Positions 61,003 through 64,000 of a stretch of 64,000 nucleotides of DNA are shown one piece after another. The DNA is from Sphingopyxis jiangsuensis (GTDB taxonomy: Bacteria; Pseudomonadota; Alphaproteobacteria; Sphingomonadales; Sphingomonadaceae), in the NCBI RefSeq assembly GCF_016734905.1, contig NZ_JAERPO010000001.1, positions 434,001-498,000 of the forward strand, written 5' to 3'. The translations under genes were made by a program, and so were the position numbers. The notes below the pieces were generated by a model. That model was not told where the DNA came from. It did no database searches and saw only the letters and a list, made by a program, of their open reading frames with translations. The stretch's first letter is position 1; every line of letters begins with the position of its first letter.

Positions 61003-62508
61003 TCACCCCCCAAGCGCCGCGTCCATCAACGCCTGCGTCGCCGGGTCGAAGTCGATCGTGCCCTCGGTCAGCCCCTTCGCCATTTCCTTGCCCAGCTCGA
61101 CGCCGAACTGGTCGAACGGGTTGATCCCAAGCAGCACCGCATTGGCGAAGGTGCGGTGCTCGTAAAAGGCGATGAGCGCGCCGAGCGTGTGCGGACTGAC
61201 CTGATCGAGCAGGATCGTCGTCGACGGCCTGTCGCCCGGATAGTTGCGCGCGCCGTCGTCGCTTGCGCGTCCGGCCATCAACGCCGCGCCCTGCGCGATG
61301 CAATTGGCGACCAGCGTTTCATGATGCGCCGCGTCGAGCACATGGCCGGGCTCACGCGCGACGATGAATTCGACCGGGGTCAGGTGCGTGCCCTGGTGCA
61401 AAAGCTGGAACACCGCATGTTGCGCGTCGGTGCCGACGCCGCCCCAGGTGATCGACGCGCTCGCACGGCCCAGCGGCGCACCATCGAGCGTCACCGCCTT
61501 GCCGTTCGATTCCATTTCGAGCTGTTGCAGATAGTCAGGAAGTAGCCGCAAACGCTCGTCATAGGCAAAGACCGCACGCGTCTGACAGCCAAGGCGATTG
61601 GCGTAGAGCTGGTCGACGAAGGCGGCGAGCAGGCAGACATTGTCGGCGCCGTCGGCCAGCCGGAAATGCCGGTCCATCTCGGCCGCGCCTTCGAGCAGTT
61701 CGGCAAAGGCATCCCAGCCGAGTGCGAGCGCGGCAGGAAAGCCGATCGACGACCAGAGCGAATAGCGCCCGCCGACCGTCTCGCTGAACGGCAGGATGCG
61801 CGTTTCGTCGACCCCCCACTCCATCGCCTTGTCGGGATTGGCGGTAAGCGCGATGAAGCGTCCCGCGGGATCGGCGACCCCCGCCTCGTCGAACCATTGC
61901 AGCACCGATTCGGCATTGAGCAACGTCTCGGTCGTTGTGAAGGTCTTCGATGCCACCGCAACAAGCGTATGCTCGGGGCTGAATTTGGCGAAGGCTTCGC
62001 TGAGCGCCGCACCATCGACGTTCGACACCACGGCAACGTCATAACGGCGATTGTGCCGCCCGAGCGCATCGACAAGCAGGTCGGGGCCGAGCGCAGAACC
62101 GCCGATACCGATGTGCAACAGGTGCCGAATTTCGCCGAACGCCCCCGCCTCGATCGCGTCGACGAGCATCCGCATCCGGTGGTGGAGCGCCTGCGCGCGG
62201 CGGACCGAATCGGACGCTCCCTCGCCGCGCTCAGCACTATGCTCGGCAGCGCGATCTTCGGTAGGATTGGCAATCCCGCCGCTGAACAATGTCTTGCGGC
62301 GTCCCGCGAAATCCTGCGCTGTGGCAAGCCCCTGCATGGCGTCGATTGCCGCACCGTCGAGATGCGTCTTTGCAAAGTCGAAGCGAATATCGGCGACGTT
62401 GCGGACAAGCGACTGCAAGCGGGCCTCGGGATCGTGCGCGACCAGGTCGGCGAGTTTTTGCGGCTGCCACGCGGTTAGTGCCTTCCAGGCTTCGGAAGCG
62501 GTCGTCAT
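61003..62508 (-). CDS. pgi: Glucose-6-phosphate isomerase
   Basis: This 501-aa isomerase interconverts glucose-6-phosphate and fructose-6-phosphate. LHIGIGGSALGPDLLVDAL, SKTFTTTETLLNAE, GGRYSLWSSIGFPAAL and INPFDQFGVELGKEMAK are its conserved blocks. The catalytic Glu and His lie in this order (HQGTHLTPVEF near 385). Start 62508 has an AGAGGGAA site. It lies 110 bp upstream of gor on the same strand and is divergent from lepB across a gap with an R4 repeat. Confidence 0.95.
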   Translation of the reverse strand: MTTASEAWKALTAWQPQKLADLVAHDPEARLQSLVRNVADIRFDFAKTHLDGAAIDAMQGLATAQDFAGRRKTLFSGGIANPTEDRAAEHSAERGEGASDSVRRAQALHHRMRMLVDAIEAGAFGEIRHLLHIGIGGSALGPDLLVDALGRHNRRYDVAVVSNVDGAALSEAFAKFSPEHTLVAVASKTFTTTETLLNAESVLQWFDEAGVADPAGRFIALTANPDKAMEWGVDETRILPFSETVGGRYSLWSSIGFPAALALGWDAFAELLEGAAEMDRHFRLADGADNVCLLAAFVDQLYANRLGCQTRAVFAYDERLRLLPDYLQQLEMESNGKAVTLDGAPLGRASASITWGGVGTDAQHAVFQLLHQGTHLTPVEFIVAREPGHVLDAAHHETLVANCIAQGAALMAGRASDDGARNYPGDRPSTTILLDQVSPHTLGALIAFYEHRTFANAVLLGINPFDQFGVELGKEMAKGLTEGTIDFDPATQALMDAALGG

Positions 62509-62524
62509 CGGATTCCCTCTGATT

Positions 62525-62605
62525 TTCGCTCGCGTCGAGCAAAGTCGCGACACCCGGCGCCCCTTCCGGCGCCATGGGCATCTCGACTTCGCGCGGTGCG
62601 AACGG
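62525..62605. repeat. Palindromic repeat family R4, copy B (degenerate)
   Basis: This 81-bp element begins TTCGCTCGCGTCGAGCAAAG and ends TCGACTTCGCGCGGTGCGAA, with a GGCGCC centre (CCGGCGCCCCTTCCGGCGCC). It lies between pgi and lepB, 17 bp upstream of the pgi start, and is related to 45124-45203. Confidence 0.75.
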
Positions 62606-62708
62606 GGATGAAATGCAACCCCTTCTCTAAGCCCACAGGCGACACCGCGCCAGCGCGTTCCGCCGATATTTGCTTGACGCGCAGACCTATTCGTCGCCAA
62701 TGCGCGGC

Positions 62709-63593
62709 ATGACTGACGCCAGCATGACTGCCGAAAATTCGCCCCCGAACACGCCCAGCCCGACCCCGGCACCCGTTTCCGCAAAGGAAGAGGCAGTCGA
62801 CACGCTCCGCTTTTTGGGCCTGCTCGCGATCGCGGTGCTCATATTCCGCAGCTTTTTCCTGTCGCCGTTCAATATTCCATCGGAATCGATGCAGCCACGC
62901 TTGCTGATCGGCGACTATCTGCTCGTCAACAAGATGGCCTATGGCTACACGAAGCACAGCCTGCCGTTCAGCGTCCCGCTGATCCCCGGACGCCTGTTCG
63001 GCCGCACACCCGAGCGCGGCGACGTCGTGGTTTTCAAGGCGCCGCCGCTCGCCAAGGATGACTGGATCAAGCGCGTCATCGGGGTTCCCGGCGACACGGT
63101 ACAGCTGCGCGACGGCATCGTCTGGCTCAACGGCGAGCCGCTCAAACGCGAGCCGATGGCCGATTTCGTCATTCCGGTCACGCCGAACATGGTCGAAGCA
63201 TCGCGCGCGCAAGGCACGCTTGTCTGTTATTCGACGGAATTCGAAGAAATCGGCCCGGATGGCCAACGTCAGTGCCGCTATAAGCAGTTCCGCGAAACGC
63301 TGCCCGACGGGCGCAGCTATGCTATTCTCGACATTGCCGACCTGCCCGTCGACAACACGCCGCCCTATACGGTTCCGGACGGCAGCGTGTTCCTGATGGG
63401 CGACAACCGCGACCGCAGCGCCGACAGCCGCGTTCCGCTGTACGAAGGCGGGCTGGGCGGTGCGGTGCCCGAGGAAAATCTCGTCGGCCACGCGCTTGTC
63501 AGCATGTTCTCGACCGACGGATCGGCGAGCTGGTTCAACCCCATCAGTTGGCTCACCGCCGCCCGCTGGAAACGCATCGGGGAAAGCTTTTGA
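62709..63593 (+). CDS. lepB: Signal peptidase I
   Basis: This 294-aa membrane serine protease cleaves signal peptides of exported proteins. It has one membrane helix ([19 protein letters not shown]). The nucleophile Ser60 is in NIPSESMQP and the general base Lys121 is in [22 protein letters not shown] is the family's box E. Start ATG 62709 is used. The ATGs at 62700 and 62724 are also possible, and none has a strong ribosome site. The rnc start overlaps its stop, the classical lepB-rnc order. Confidence 0.93.
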   Translation: MTDASMTAENSPPNTPSPTPAPVSAKEEAVDTLRFLGLLAIAVLIFRSFFLSPFNIPSESMQPRLLIGDYLLVNKMAYGYTKHSLPFSVPLIPGRLFGRTPERGDVVVFKAPPLAKDDWIKRVIGVPGDTVQLRDGIVWLNGEPLKREPMADFVIPVTPNMVEASRAQGTLVCYSTEFEEIGPDGQRQCRYKQFRETLPDGRSYAILDIADLPVDNTPPYTVPDGSVFLMGDNRDRSADSRVPLYEGGLGGAVPEENLVGHALVSMFSTDGSASWFNPISWLTAARWKRIGESF

Positions 63594-64000
63594 GCGATGC
63601 GCTCGACACCGGGGCGCTCGCCGGGATCATCGGCTGCGAACCGGGCGACCTCGCGCTCTATGACCTTGCGCTGACGCACGGAAGCACGGGGCGCGCCGAT
63701 TACCAACGGCTCGAATTCCTTGGCGACCGCGTGCTCGGCCTCGTGATCGCGTCCGAGCTTTACGCGCGTTTTCCCAAGGCGAGCGAGGGCGAATTGTCGT
63801 CGCGGCTCCACGTCCTTGCGTCGGGTGCGACCTGCGCCGCAATCGCGCACGCGCTCGATCTTTCCGCACTGATCCGCTTTGGCGCGCAAGCGCGCAACGA
63901 CGGGGGGCGCCATAGCGACAATATCGCGGCCGACGCGATCGAGGCGCTGATCGGCGCGATCTGGCTCGACAAGGGCGAAGAGGCTGCGCGCCGCTTCATC
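63590..64000 (+). CDS. rnc: Ribonuclease III, N-terminal part (runs off the window)
   Basis: This is 137 codons of a double-strand-specific endoribonuclease that processes rRNA and mRNA precursors. The catalytic domain has [19 protein letters not shown] (acidic metal ligands) and [18 protein letters not shown]. The dsRNA-binding domain lies beyond the edge. The gene starts with TTG at 63590, overlapping the lepB stop in TTGA, with GGGGAA upstream. The lepB-rnc order supports the call and the unusual start. Confidence 0.93.
   Translation, partial: MSDALDTGALAGIIGCEPGDLALYDLALTHGSTGRADYQRLEFLGDRVLGLVIASELYARFPKASEGELSSRLHVLASGATCAAIAHALDLSALIRFGAQARNDGGRHSDNIAADAIEALIGAIWLDKGEEAARRFI

Noticed and set aside
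62369..62376. TTTGCAAA inside pgi, identical to the PccR-type box
   Set aside because: Single copy within a conserved coding segment (the codons encode part of the pgi protein), with no second box near it. Probably chance.

Overview
The window is chromosomal DNA of an aerobic, GC-rich alphaproteobacterium. The family-level call is Sphingomonadaceae and Sphingopyxis is the most likely genus. This is judged from protein style, the PhaR/3-hydroxybutyrate genes, the two-subunit 2-oxoacid:acceptor oxidoreductase, the proton-coupled peptide transporter and the many short palindromic intergenic repeats. Genus-level assignment is inference. No prophage, CRISPR array or intact transposon is visible. 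The only mobile-element trace is a decayed IS5-type fragment near 42.2 kb.

Region by region: 0-9.9 kb holds a clipped SDR, a small membrane protein, a cfa/serine-hydrolase pair, a DUF457 membrane protein, korAB, an alpha/beta hydrolase with rppH, a family-5 uracil-DNA glycosylase and folK. tRNA-Lys(UUU) is at 10.0 kb. 10.1-14.7 kb holds a bufferin-type bufA with a DUF2063 (BufC-like) gene but no bufB between them, then an NDH-2/patatin pair and 3-hydroxybutyrate dehydrogenase. 15-18.8 kb has a periplasmic cupin, a carboxymuconolactone-decarboxylase-like protein, a LysR regulator, a YeeE/YedE transporter with a DUF302 protein, and a small membrane protein. 18.9-27.4 kb is an acyl-CoA catabolic island: flavin oxidoreductase, HSD10-like SDR, thiolase, alpha-methylacyl-CoA racemase, an unequal pair of acyl-CoA dehydrogenases and an enoyl-CoA hydratase. 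A perfect 16-bp palindrome lies at its regulatory centre.

27.4-43.4 kb is mixed housekeeping: tyrosine phosphatase, amidohydrolase, a truncated PAP2 phosphatase, E3 and E2 of the pyruvate dehydrogenase complex, universal stress protein, CocE-type hydrolase, a divergent membrane-protein/HTH-regulator pair, rnr, a GNAT gene, an archaeal/eukaryotic-type proS, phaR and alr. 43.4-48.7 kb carries an MHS-type MFS transporter, a cyclase-family hydrolase, MAPEG, a POT peptide transporter and csaA.

48.8-58.4 kb is the clearest functional system. A tightly coupled methylmalonyl-CoA (propionate) operon reads pccB - 76-aa membrane protein - mce - methylmalonyl-CoA mutase - bioB - 81-aa membrane protein - pccA. 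It diverges from a PccR/ScfR-type regulator across a 110-bp gap containing several TTTGCAAA-like elements. Two palindromic repeats have remodelled this operon: one lies in frame inside the 5' end of bioB, and one is flanked by a duplicated 60-bp start of mce. 58.4-64 kb holds a reductase of the extended SDR type, glutathione reductase, pgi, lepB and the beginning of rnc.

Positions and translations were read from the sequence. Family assignments rest on recognised motifs and overall resemblance. No database search was run.
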